Assembly (NCBI RefSeq): GCF_012932215.1 | Contig: NZ_CP048788.1 | Span: forward strand, 3,596,001-3,660,000 | Length of the DNA stretch: 64,000 bases | Direction: 5' to 3' | From: Roseobacter ponti | GTDB lineage: Bacteria; Pseudomonadota; Alphaproteobacteria; Rhodobacterales; Rhodobacteraceae | Shown: positions 20,221 through 28,032 of the stretch, one piece after another | Numbering within the stretch: the first letter of the stretch is position 1 | Layout: the number at the start of each line of letters is the position of its first letter | Program-made: the position numbers and the translations under genes | The notes under the pieces: model-generated | Told to the model about the DNA's origin: nothing | The model's input: only the letters and a program-made list of their open reading frames with translations | Database searches by the model: none

Positions 20221-20778
20221 TCATGACGGGGTTTTCGACAGCAGTGTTATCCAGCTGTCGCCGTATTTCCGCTGATCGACCAGTGTAAAGCCCTGCGGCG
20301 GCTGCATGGGCCCTGCTTCCTCCCATACGACAAAGGCGTCCTGCACCAGCCAGCCGGCGTCATCGGCCTGTGCCAGAGCCGGCTGACCGAGATCCCTGCC
20401 ATAGGGCGGATCAAGAAACACCAGATTGCAGGGTGTGCCGCCACAGGCCGGCAGCGCGCGTGCGTCCCGCGTGATCAGGCGGGTTTCCTGCTGCACCCGC
20501 AGCTTTGCGATATTCTCGCGGATCAGGCGCCCGGCCACCCGACCGTCATCGACAAAGGTGACATGTGCGGCGCCCCGCGATAACGCCTCCAGCCCCAGCG
20601 CGCCGGTGCCGGCAAAGAGATCAAGCACCTGCGCGCCAACAAGCACATCATGGTTGTGCAGCACATTAAAGAGGCTCTCGCGCACCCGGTCGGTTGTCGG
20701 GCGCAGATGCGCGCCGGCATCGCCTTTTCCGACGCTGGCCAGAGCGACACTGCGGAACCGGCCCGCAATGATCCTCAT
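20221..20778 (-). CDS. rsmD: 16S rRNA (guanine966-N2)-methyltransferase
   Basis: A SAM-dependent methyltransferase of 185 residues acting on the 30S subunit. It begins MRIIAGRFR and has LRPTTDRVRESLFNVL, the SAM motif VLDLFAGTGALGLEAL, and the catalytic LDPPYG. It overlaps the upstream flavin reductase by ATGA, so the two are cotranscribed although not obviously related in function. Confidence 0.94.
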   Translation of the reverse strand: MRIIAGRFRSVALASVGKGDAGAHLRPTTDRVRESLFNVLHNHDVLVGAQVLDLFAGTGALGLEALSRGAAHVTFVDDGRVAGRLIRENIAKLRVQQETRLITRDARALPACGGTPCNLVFLDPPYGRDLGQPALAQADDAGWLVQDAFVVWEEAGPMQPPQGFTLVDQRKYGDSWITLLSKTPS

Positions 20779-21983
20779 GCTTTCATCAGCGGTTTCAGAT
20801 CTGCGCCGGGGTCGCTGACCAGGGCCGGGTCGGCGGTTTTGCCGGCCTCAATGAGCCGCTTGCCGATCATATAGGCGCGCGGGTCGTTCATCGCGTCGAC
20901 GGCCAGAAGTACGCCGTCCCGGTAATACCAGAATGAGGCTGTCTGCCCCTCACCACGCCGCGTCACAACGGTATCATAGCCGGTATTGAGCCCGGCGATC
21001 TGCAGTTTCACATCGTACTGATCAGACCAGAACCAGGGCGTTGCCACATACTCAGCCTCAGCGCCCATGATGTTGGCGGCCACGGCCTCACCCTGGTCAA
21101 TGGCATTGGGCACGCTTTCCAGACGGATGCGCCCGTCGCGCCAGGGGAAGGAAGCACAATCCCCCGCCGCCCAGATATGCGGGTCTGAGGTGCGCCCGAA
21201 GGCATCCGTGCGGATGCCGTTGTCTGTCCCGAGGCCCGCCGCCTCTGCCAGGGCTGTGGCAGGACTGATGCCGACACCGACGATGGCAAAATCAATGCCG
21301 ATCTCGCGGCCGTCGGTCAGGCGCGCCCCTGAAACGGTGCCCTCGCCCAGCAACCTGTCGAGGCCCACGCCTTCGCGGATCTCAACTCCGTGGCGGCTGT
21401 GCAGATCGCGGAAATAGTCGCTGGTCTGCGGGGCTGCAACGCGTTGCAGGATCCGGTCGGCCATCTCCACCAGCGTTACCCTGAGGCCGAGTTTCGCCGC
21501 CACTGCCGCAGCTTCAAGACCGATGTAGCCACCACCGATGATCAGCACCCGCGCGTCCGGCACAAAATGCGGGGCCATGGCATCGGCATCCGCGAGGTCC
21601 CGCACCACAAACACGTTTTTCAGGTCGCCGCCGATGGCAGCCGGCAGCCGGCGCGGCTCCGACCCGGTCGCCAGCACCAGATCGTCATAACGCAGCACTT
21701 CGTCGCCCATTGAAACTGTCTGCGCTGAGGGGTCGATTGCGGTCACGCGCGCATCTGTGCGCAGCGTGATCCCCTGTTCCGCGTAAAAACTTTCCGGGCG
21801 CAGGAAGAGACGCTCCCGCGTCATTTCGCCCATAAGGTAGGCCTTGGACAGCGGCGGGCGCTGATAGGGCGGGACCGGCTCGGCACCGATGAGTGTAATG
21901 CCGCCTTCAAAACCGCTGTTGCGCAGTCTGGCCACACAGGATGCCCCCGCCTGACCTGCACCGATCACGATTACCTGTCCCAT
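20775..21983 (-). CDS. NAD(P)/FAD-dependent oxidoreductase, ferredoxin/rubredoxin-reductase type
   Basis: A 402-residue pyridine-nucleotide-disulfide-oxidoreductase fold without the redox CxxxxC. It has the FAD site VIGAGQAGASCVARLR, PPYQRPPLSKAYL, the NAD site IIGGGYIGLEAAAVA, and IWAAGDCASFP. It closely resembles the ferredoxin reductases of Rieske dioxygenase and P450 systems (ThcD/CamA type). No ferredoxin or oxygenase gene is adjacent, so its electron acceptor is unknown. The product begins MGQVIVIGAG. Confidence 0.88.
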   Translation of the reverse strand: MGQVIVIGAGQAGASCVARLRNSGFEGGITLIGAEPVPPYQRPPLSKAYLMGEMTRERLFLRPESFYAEQGITLRTDARVTAIDPSAQTVSMGDEVLRYDDLVLATGSEPRRLPAAIGGDLKNVFVVRDLADADAMAPHFVPDARVLIIGGGYIGLEAAAVAAKLGLRVTLVEMADRILQRVAAPQTSDYFRDLHSRHGVEIREGVGLDRLLGEGTVSGARLTDGREIGIDFAIVGVGISPATALAEAAGLGTDNGIRTDAFGRTSDPHIWAAGDCASFPWRDGRIRLESVPNAIDQGEAVAANIMGAEAEYVATPWFWSDQYDVKLQIAGLNTGYDTVVTRRGEGQTASFWYYRDGVLLAVDAMNDPRAYMIGKRLIEAGKTADPALVSDPGADLKPLMKA

Positions 21984-22080
21984 TCGCGCGCCCCTTACCC
22001 TTGGATTTCGCTGGTCGCATGCCCGTCCGCACCCTATATCGACGGTAAGAACGAACGCAATTACAAGAAAGGCGTATCAC

Positions 22081-22569
22081 ATGACGATTTCACAGGGCGA
22101 TCAGCTTCCCGATGCAACCCTTGTCCGGCTGGGCGACGACGGACCGGAGACGGTGTCACTCGCTGAGAAAACCAGAGGCCGCAAAGTCGTGATCTTCGCC
22201 GTGCCTGGCGCCTATACGCCAACCTGCCATTCCGCGCATGTGCCGAGCTTTGTCCGCACCAAAGATCAGTTTGACGCCAAAGGAGTGGATGAGATCATCT
22301 GCGTTTCGGTCAACGATCCCTTCGTGATGAAAGCCTGGGGCGAGAGCACAGGCGCTGCCAACGCCGGGATCACCATGCTCGCCGATCCCGACAGCAGCAT
22401 GACAAAGGCACTGGGTATGGAATTCAGCGCACCACCTGCAGGGCTGGTGGACCGTTCCAAACGTTATGCGATGCTTGTGGAAGACGGCAAAGTGACCCTT
22501 TTCCAGCCCGAAGAGGCACCGGGCATGTGTGAGGTCTCAGCCGGCGAAGGCCTGCTGGAAAACATGTAA
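22081..22569 (+). CDS. Peroxiredoxin, Prx5 type
   Basis: A 162-residue thiol peroxidase for H2O2 and organic peroxides. The peroxidatic cysteine is in PGAYTPTCHSAHVP. A second cysteine near the C-terminus (PGMCEVSAG) could act as resolving residue. No glutaredoxin domain is fused. It is a single gene, divergent from the flavin reductase, with a strong terminator behind it. Confidence 0.93.
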   Translation: MTISQGDQLPDATLVRLGDDGPETVSLAEKTRGRKVVIFAVPGAYTPTCHSAHVPSFVRTKDQFDAKGVDEIICVSVNDPFVMKAWGESTGAANAGITMLADPDSSMTKALGMEFSAPPAGLVDRSKRYAMLVEDGKVTLFQPEEAPGMCEVSAGEGLLENM

Positions 22570-22595
22570 ACCGCAGTCTTGTGGGTGTGACCAGG

Positions 22596-22624
22596 GGCCC
22601 GGTGCTGATGCGCCGGGCCTTTTT
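22596..22624 (+). terminator. Rho-independent terminator of the peroxiredoxin gene
   Basis: GGCCCGGTG pairs with CGCCGGGCC (one wobble) around a six-base loop, followed by five T. It begins 26 bp after the peroxiredoxin stop and just before the stop of the convergent mscS gene. Confidence 0.88.
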
Positions 22625-22637
22625 CGTGATCCGGAGA

Positions 22638-23495
22638 TCAGTCGGATGCGTCCGCATCCACGCTGACGATCGTGCGTGTCGGAAAGGGGATATCAATACC
22701 ACCCGCATCCAGCGCCTCTTTGACCGCGCGTTTCATATCAGCCTGATAGGCAAAGTACTCAGAGGCATCGACCCAGACGCGCACCAGAAAATCAACTGAG
22801 CTCGCGCCGAGGTTATTGACCTGAATAAATGGCTCAGGCACTGCTTTTGACCGCGGATCCCGCATGATCGTGTCGATAATTATCCGCTCGGCATCGGCCA
22901 GATGAACGCCGTAGCCCACACCGAAAGTCCACTCAGCCCGGCGCGTGTCATTGGTCGAGTAGTTGGTGATCACATTGCCCCAGACCTGCGAATTGGGGAT
23001 GATTACCTGTACATTGCTGATATCGGCCAGTTCGGTGAAATTGAGGTTTACGGTCACCACGGTGCCCATCGTGCCGCCCACATCGACAAAATCTCCGGTA
23101 CGGATCGGGCGGAAGAGGATCAGCATCACGCCGGCGGCGATATTCGACAGCGTGCCCTGCAGCGCCAGACCCACAGCGAGACCGGCCGCACCGATGACCG
23201 CGATGATCGAGGTCGTCTGCACCCCGAATGTGTTGAGCACAAAGAGCGCCGTGAACCCAAGCACCACATAGCGGACAATCGACGACAGAAAATCAAAGAG
23301 CATGTCATCAAGATGCGCATGCGCCCGGCCAAGCGCGCGAACGCGCTTTTGCAGCCATGTCGATATGAACCAGCCGAGCAGCAGGATGCCGATGGCTGCA
23401 AGAACGGAGCCCGCAATACCGGCCAGAAAATCAAGGGTGAGCAGATCGGCGAGGGTCTTTCCCTGCCAGATTTCGGTCTGAAGCATATTTTCCAT
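22638..23495 (-). CDS. Small-conductance mechanosensitive channel (MscS family)
   Basis: An inner-membrane osmotic safety valve, 285 residues. Three transmembrane segments are visible. The pore-lining TM3 is the Gly/Ala-rich IAVIGAAGLAVGLALQGTLSN, followed by the beta domain (FRPIRTGDFVDVGG, IPNSQVWGNVITNYS). Length and layout match classical E. coli MscS. It follows phhB after four bases and is probably cotranscribed with it. Confidence 0.93.
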   Translation of the reverse strand: MENMLQTEIWQGKTLADLLTLDFLAGIAGSVLAAIGILLLGWFISTWLQKRVRALGRAHAHLDDMLFDFLSSIVRYVVLGFTALFVLNTFGVQTTSIIAVIGAAGLAVGLALQGTLSNIAAGVMLILFRPIRTGDFVDVGGTMGTVVTVNLNFTELADISNVQVIIPNSQVWGNVITNYSTNDTRRAEWTFGVGYGVHLADAERIIIDTIMRDPRSKAVPEPFIQVNNLGASSVDFLVRVWVDASEYFAYQADMKRAVKEALDAGGIDIPFPTRTIVSVDADASD

Positions 23496-23499
23496 GGTT

Positions 23500-23796
23500 T
23501 TACTCGGCGAGGCTGTTCATTTTACCGGCGAGTTTGACATCAAGCGCGCTCAGCCCGTCCACATCATGCGTGGTCAGCACCACATTGACCGTCCTGTAGA
23601 CGTTGTCCCATTCGGGGTGGTGATTGAGCTTTTCCGCCCAGATCGCAACCTGGGTCATCCAGCCGAATGCCTCGACAAAGTTTTTGAACTCAAAGGTTTT
23701 GCGGATCGCGTCGCGGCCCTCGACCATTTCCCAGCCGGTGGCCAGGAGCGGACCCACAAGGGTGCCGCGTTCATCGTCTTTCAGTTTCTCAGTCAT
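23500..23796 (-). CDS. phhB: 4a-hydroxytetrahydrobiopterin dehydratase (pterin-4a-carbinolamine dehydratase)
   Basis: A 98-residue enzyme that dehydrates the carbinolamine formed by aromatic amino-acid hydroxylases. The signature is NHHPEW with the tandem histidines, followed by [17 protein letters not shown]. No phenylalanine hydroxylase gene is in the window. It overlaps the upstream acyltransferase gene by ATGA. Confidence 0.93.
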   Translation of the reverse strand: MTEKLKDDERGTLVGPLLATGWEMVEGRDAIRKTFEFKNFVEAFGWMTQVAIWAEKLNHHPEWDNVYRTVNVVLTTHDVDGLSALDVKLAGKMNSLAE

Positions 23797-24998
23797 TCCT
23801 GTTCCTCAACTTCGGCCCTCCGGAAGGGGCCATATTCCGTCAGCACACTGATCTCTTCGTCAACAGCGTCCCGTTCCGCTTCAAGATAGCGCGCGATGGC
23901 GTCCTGAAACCCCGGATCGCCGACCCAGTGGAGCGACCAGGTGGGTCGGGGCAGATACCCGCGCGCCAGTTTGTGCTCGCCCTGTGCGCCGGCCTCGACC
24001 CGGGCTAGCCCGCGGGCAATCGCGATATCGATGGCCTGGTAATAGCACAATTCGAAATGCAGGCACGGGTGATGTTCGGTACAGCCCCAGTAACGCCCGT
24101 AAAGCGCCTGACCGCCGATAAAGTTCAGCGCCCCCGCCACCGGCACGCCGTCGCGTTCCGCGAGCACCAGCGCCATGTCATCGCGCAGCGTCTCCTGGGC
24201 GATATCGAAAAACCGGCGCGTGAGATAGGGTGTGCCCCACTTGCGCGCGCCGGTATCCTGGTAGAACTGCCAGAAAGCATCCCAGTGCTCAGGCTTCAGG
24301 TCATCGCCGGTGTAGGTGCGGATCGTGCCGCCGAAGGCCTGCGCCTGCGCGCGCTCTTTACGGATGTTTTTGCGTTTGCGCGAGCTCAGGCTGGCAAGAA
24401 ACCCGTCGAAATCCGCATAGCCGTGGTTTTCCCAGTGAAACTGCTGTGTCTTGCGCAGCATCAGGCCCATACCAGCGGCGCGCTCAGCTTCATCTGCCGT
24501 GCAGAAGGTCACATGCAGCGATGAGACGTTGTTGTTCTGCGCCAGCTGCACCGCGCCCTGCACGAGGGCTGCCGTGCCGGTCTCTTCAAAATCCGGACGC
24601 ACCAGAAACCGCCGTCCTGTGGCTGGCGTGTGCGGCACCGCGATCTGTAGTTTGGGGTAATAGCGCCCGCCCGCACGTTCATATGCATGCGCCCAGTTGT
24701 GATCAAAGATATATTCCCCCTGGCTGTGCGATTTCACGTACATCGGTGCGACACCGATCAGCTGCCCGTCAATCAGGGCGGTCAGATACTGCGGCTGCCA
24801 GCCGGTGCCGGCCCCCACAGAGCCGCTTGTTTCAAGCGCGCTCAGAAACCGGTAGGTGGTGAAGGGATCATCGGGGCGCCCGCACTCTGCGGCTTCGGGG
24901 CAGGCGCAGGCATCCCAGTCCTGCGCGTTTATCTCGCGCAGGCTTGAAACAACCCGGATTTCGACTTCCTGTTCGTGCATGTTGCGCGCTTCTGCCAT
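23793..24998 (-). CDS. Predicted N-acyltransferase (GNAT, COG3146/DUF482 family)
   Basis: A 401-residue protein of the family once called peptidogalycan biosynthesis protein. Landmarks are the [14 protein letters not shown] start, [16 protein letters not shown] in the middle and [23 protein letters not shown] toward the end. The fold resembles FemAB/GNAT transferases; the substrate is not established. The frame starts at 24998, but a second ATG at 24980 ([11 protein letters not shown]) is equally plausible and nothing upstream decides. It is followed by phhB in an ATGA overlap. Confidence 0.86.
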   Translation of the reverse strand: MAEARNMHEQEVEIRVVSSLREINAQDWDACACPEAAECGRPDDPFTTYRFLSALETSGSVGAGTGWQPQYLTALIDGQLIGVAPMYVKSHSQGEYIFDHNWAHAYERAGGRYYPKLQIAVPHTPATGRRFLVRPDFEETGTAALVQGAVQLAQNNNVSSLHVTFCTADEAERAAGMGLMLRKTQQFHWENHGYADFDGFLASLSSRKRKNIRKERAQAQAFGGTIRTYTGDDLKPEHWDAFWQFYQDTGARKWGTPYLTRRFFDIAQETLRDDMALVLAERDGVPVAGALNFIGGQALYGRYWGCTEHHPCLHFELCYYQAIDIAIARGLARVEAGAQGEHKLARGYLPRPTWSLHWVGDPGFQDAIARYLEAERDAVDEEISVLTEYGPFRRAEVEEQE

Positions 24999-25028
24999 GG
25001 GCTTAACCTGTGCTGCTGCGCGCCCGGT

Positions 25029-25799
25029 TCAAGCGTTCAGCGGCGCGCGATACTGCTCAAAGGTGATATTTTCCGCGATCCGGCGGGCCTGTGCCTCATC
25101 AGCAGGCGATTTTATCGTCCAGCAGAGGATATGCGCCCCGGCAGATTTCAGCGCCTGCACCCGCGGGCGGGACAGATCCTGCCACTCGTGGCTGATAAAG
25201 CTGCACGCCGCCTCGTCGTAATCCGGGATGTCGCGCAGGCGGGCACAGACCTGCGGGTCCAGCCGCCAGTCCGTCGGGTCGTAACAGCTGGTCACCAGCC
25301 CGCGCGGCACATCCGGCAGCAGTGCCGCCATCTTCGCCACGGAATACGGGTTGAATGACATCACGGCGACAGGTCCCGCGTATCCGGCAAGACCGCGCGC
25401 CACGGCCCGCTCCAAAGGACCGATACCGGGGCCCATCGCACCGTCCTGATCCTTGATCTCGACAAGAAGCGGCACGCGACCATCCACGAGGGCCAGGATT
25501 TCGGCAAGCGTTGGGATGCCTTCGCCGTCGCCACCTTTGAGTTCGGTGGCGGTCAGCCTATCGCCGCTTTGTGCCCGGACGGGGCCGCTGGCACGGGCGA
25601 GGCGGTCGAGATTGTCGTCATGAAAGACAAGCGCCTGGTCATCTGCGCTGAGTTGCACGTCGATCTCAATACCGTATCCGACCGCGATCGCAGCCCGGAT
25701 CGCTGCACGGCTGTTTTCCGGGCGGCCGTCAGTCACATCGTGCAACGCACGATGCGCAAGCGGAACCGTCAGGAAATCATCAGGAAGCGGCGGTCTCAT
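25029..25799 (-). CDS. Glycerophosphodiester phosphodiesterase family protein
   Basis: A 256-residue TIM-barrel hydrolase that splits glycerophosphodiesters into glycerol-3-phosphate and alcohol. Active-site residues are visible in order: AHRALHD, PENSRAAIRAA, EIDVQLSADDQALVFHDD and VEIK. No signal peptide is seen, so it is probably cytoplasmic. It overlaps the upstream RidA gene by ATGA. Confidence 0.92.
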   Translation of the reverse strand: MRPPLPDDFLTVPLAHRALHDVTDGRPENSRAAIRAAIAVGYGIEIDVQLSADDQALVFHDDNLDRLARASGPVRAQSGDRLTATELKGGDGEGIPTLAEILALVDGRVPLLVEIKDQDGAMGPGIGPLERAVARGLAGYAGPVAVMSFNPYSVAKMAALLPDVPRGLVTSCYDPTDWRLDPQVCARLRDIPDYDEAACSFISHEWQDLSRPRVQALKSAGAHILCWTIKSPADEAQARRIAENITFEQYRAPLNA

Positions 25800-26254
25800 C
25801 GGATCTGAAAAATGCCTTCGATTTCGACAGCCACACCAAAAGGCAAAGAGGCGGCAGATACTGCCGAGCGCGCGTGACGACCCGCATCCCCCAGAGCTTC
25901 CACAAGGAAATCCGACGCCCCGTTGATCACTTTTGGCTGATCGCCGAAGTCGGGGGTCGAATTCACGAACCCGGTAAGCTTCACTACGCGCTCCAGCCGG
26001 TCAATATCCCCGTCACAGGCGGCTTTGACCTGAGCCAGCAGGCTGATCGCGCAGCAGCGGGCCGCAGCAGCTGCCGCATCAACGTCCATGTCATCGCCGA
26101 GTTTGCCTTTGATCATCCCGTCAGGCCCCGCGGATATCTGTCCGGAGACGTAAAGCGTATCACCCGTCCGGACCCAGGGCACATAGTTGGCCGCAGGAGC
26201 GGGTGCGTCGGGCAGCGTGACACCCAGTTCGGCAAGTCTGGCAGCAAAGCTCAT
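25796..26254 (-). CDS. RidA family protein (YjgF/TdcF, long type)
   Basis: A 152-residue RidA-fold protein. It shows WVRTGDTLYVSGQIS, VVKLTGFVNSTPDFGDQPKVINGAS and ARSAVSAASLPFGVAVEIEG. The catalytic arginine of true RidA enamine deaminases corresponds to the R in HARSAVS. Its length places it with the roughly 150-residue relatives common in alphaproteobacteria. It is the first gene of an operon with the phosphodiesterase. Confidence 0.9.
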   Translation of the reverse strand: MSFAARLAELGVTLPDAPAPAANYVPWVRTGDTLYVSGQISAGPDGMIKGKLGDDMDVDAAAAAARCCAISLLAQVKAACDGDIDRLERVVKLTGFVNSTPDFGDQPKVINGASDFLVEALGDAGRHARSAVSAASLPFGVAVEIEGIFQIR

Positions 26255-26659
26255 GGCAAATTCCTTTGTTCAGTGAAGGCGCGCCTGATCACGCAACCAT
26301 CTCACGCGCCCCGATACCAGCCCCCACATCCCCTGTGCGAGCAAAAACTTGCCGTGACCGCTGCTGAACTGTGGTCGCCGGACGACCGGCAGGGGCATCA
26401 CCGGGCCTTACCGCAGCAGCCTTTATCAGTCTCTGTGAAAGCATATGATTGCCCGGACGGCCCTGCACGCGGCAAATGTCGTACCCCCGGGAAGTTTTCC
26501 ACACCCTTGATGATGCGCGCAATAACCGTTACCGCTCAGTTTTATGTTTGCCGCTCTGTCTCTTCGTTGCCACATCACAAAGTTTCCTCGAAATCGCCGT
26601 CTGGGCAACGCAGACTAAAGACCTATCTGTCGCACACTCTGATTTGCAGGATCGCACCA
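26255..26659. other. Intergenic region between RidA and mlaA
   Basis: About 400 bp separate the divergent RidA and mlaA genes. Translation in all frames shows nothing that looks like a protein I know. The stretch nearest mlaA is richer in A/T than its surroundings and must contain the mlaA promoter, but I cannot place -35 and -10 elements with confidence. A short repeat GTCTG...CAGAC lies near 26600 (a possible small hairpin). Confidence 0.5.
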
Positions 26660-27430
26660 TTGTTTCATTCCCACCCCCCACGACTGCCCTTCCGCGCCGC
26701 CGCGGTGCTTTTGCTCTGTGTTTTCGTCAGCGCCTGCGCAACATCGCAGGACCAGGTGACCCGCACAGACGGAATCAACGACCCCTATGAGACGACCAAC
26801 CGGAAAATCCATGCTTTCAACAAGGGGCTCGACAAAAATCTCGTGCGCCCGGTGGCGCAGGGATATGGCTATGTGGTGCCGGTGGAAATCCGCAATACGG
26901 TCAATAATTTTTCTGATAACCTCTCCACGCCCGGCTATGCGGTCAACAGCCTGCTGCAGGGTGATCTGGCAAGCGCGGGTGTCTCGGTTATCCGCTTTGT
27001 GATGAACACGACCATCGGTCTGGGTGGCTTTGTGGATGCAGCCTCTGAACTGCAGATCGCAGACCGCAAAACAGATTTCGGCGAGACGCTGTCGGTCTGG
27101 GGTGCGGGCGAAGGTGCCTATATCGAACTACCGCTCTTCGGTCCGTCGACTCAGCGGTCGACCGCCGGTCTGATTGTGGATTTCTTTACCAATCCGCTGA
27201 CCTTTGCCACAATTGAGGATGTGCCGGAGCGATATGTACCGCCGGTATCGAAAGGCTTTGCCGGTCTGAACAATCGCGAAAAGTTCAGCGACACAATCGA
27301 CTCCGTACTGTATGAAAGTGCGGACAGCTATGCTCAGACGCGCCAGATCTACCTGCAGAACCGGCGTTTTGAACTTGGCGAAAATTCCGCAGACGACTTT
27401 GATCCTTATGAGGACCCCTATGCTCAGTAA
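26660..27430 (+). CDS. mlaA: MlaA (VacJ) family outer-membrane lipoprotein
   Basis: A 256-residue outer-membrane component of the Mla system, which moves misplaced phospholipids back toward the inner membrane. The lipobox is VSAC after the hydrophobic AAAVLLLCVF. The MlaA landmarks are NDPYETTNRKIHAFNKGLDK, YVVPVEIRNTVNNFSDNL, FGETLSVWGAGEGAYIELP and FGPST. No ATG precedes the signal peptide. The TTG at 26660 is chosen because CAGGA lies eight bases upstream. It overlaps the next gene by 11 bp. Confidence 0.92.
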   Translation: MFHSHPPRLPFRAAAVLLLCVFVSACATSQDQVTRTDGINDPYETTNRKIHAFNKGLDKNLVRPVAQGYGYVVPVEIRNTVNNFSDNLSTPGYAVNSLLQGDLASAGVSVIRFVMNTTIGLGGFVDAASELQIADRKTDFGETLSVWGAGEGAYIELPLFGPSTQRSTAGLIVDFFTNPLTFATIEDVPERYVPPVSKGFAGLNNREKFSDTIDSVLYESADSYAQTRQIYLQNRRFELGENSADDFDPYEDPYAQ

Positions 27431-28025
27431 TATTTCCCGCCGGAGTGTTCTTTCCGGCACCGCTGCAACGCTTTTTGCAGCTGCATGCGCCACCCCTGCT
27501 CTGGCTCTCAGCGAGAGCGCTGCGCGCAATCTCGTTGAAACCGTGGTTGGTGAGATCAACCGCGTCATCGAATCCGGCAAGTCAGAAGCGGCCATGCTGC
27601 GTGATTTCGAGGCGATTTTCGTGCGCTATGCCGATGTGCCGATCATGGCGCAGTATGCGCTCGGAAACGACGGACGCTCGGCCACAGCGGCTCAGAAAAG
27701 CGCCTTTACCGACGCTTTTCAGGGATACATCTCGCGCAAGTACGGCAAACAGTTCCGTGAATTTATCGGCGGGCGCGTCGAGGTACAGTCTGCACGGCAG
27801 ATCAAAGCCGGATACGAAATCCGGTCCGTGGCCTATCTGCAGGGCGAAGAGCCGGTCAACGTGACCTTTCTTGTGTCTGACCGATCCGGACGGGACAAGC
27901 TTTTCAACATCTTCGTCGAAGGTGTGAACCTGCTGCTGACCGAGCGCACCGAAATCGGCGCGATGCTCGACAAGCGCCGGGGGAATATAGATCAGCTGGT
28001 TGCTGATCTGCGCAACGCCGGCTGA
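27420..28025 (+). CDS. mlaC: MlaC/Ttg2-type phospholipid-binding periplasmic protein
   Basis: A 201-residue protein of the MlaC (toluene tolerance Ttg2D) family, which shuttles phospholipid between MlaA and the inner-membrane ABC complex. The signal peptide carries SRRSVLSG before a hydrophobic core ending ATPALA, a twin-arginine-like motif. Family landmarks are MAQYALGNDGR, FQGYISRKYGKQF and DKLFNIFVEGVNLLLTERTEIG. It begins inside the mlaA 3' end (11 bp overlap). No mlaFED genes are adjacent. It is convergent with the PBP gene, with seven bases between. Confidence 0.9.
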   Translation: MLSNISRRSVLSGTAATLFAAACATPALALSESAARNLVETVVGEINRVIESGKSEAAMLRDFEAIFVRYADVPIMAQYALGNDGRSATAAQKSAFTDAFQGYISRKYGKQFREFIGGRVEVQSARQIKAGYEIRSVAYLQGEEPVNVTFLVSDRSGRDKLFNIFVEGVNLLLTERTEIGAMLDKRRGNIDQLVADLRNAG

Positions 28026-28032
28026 GAGACGC

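Noticed and set aside
25874-26659. 262-codon N-terminal extension of the mlaA frame
   Set aside because: The extension is antisense to RidA at its start and contains no domain. The signal peptide and lipobox place the real start near 26660.
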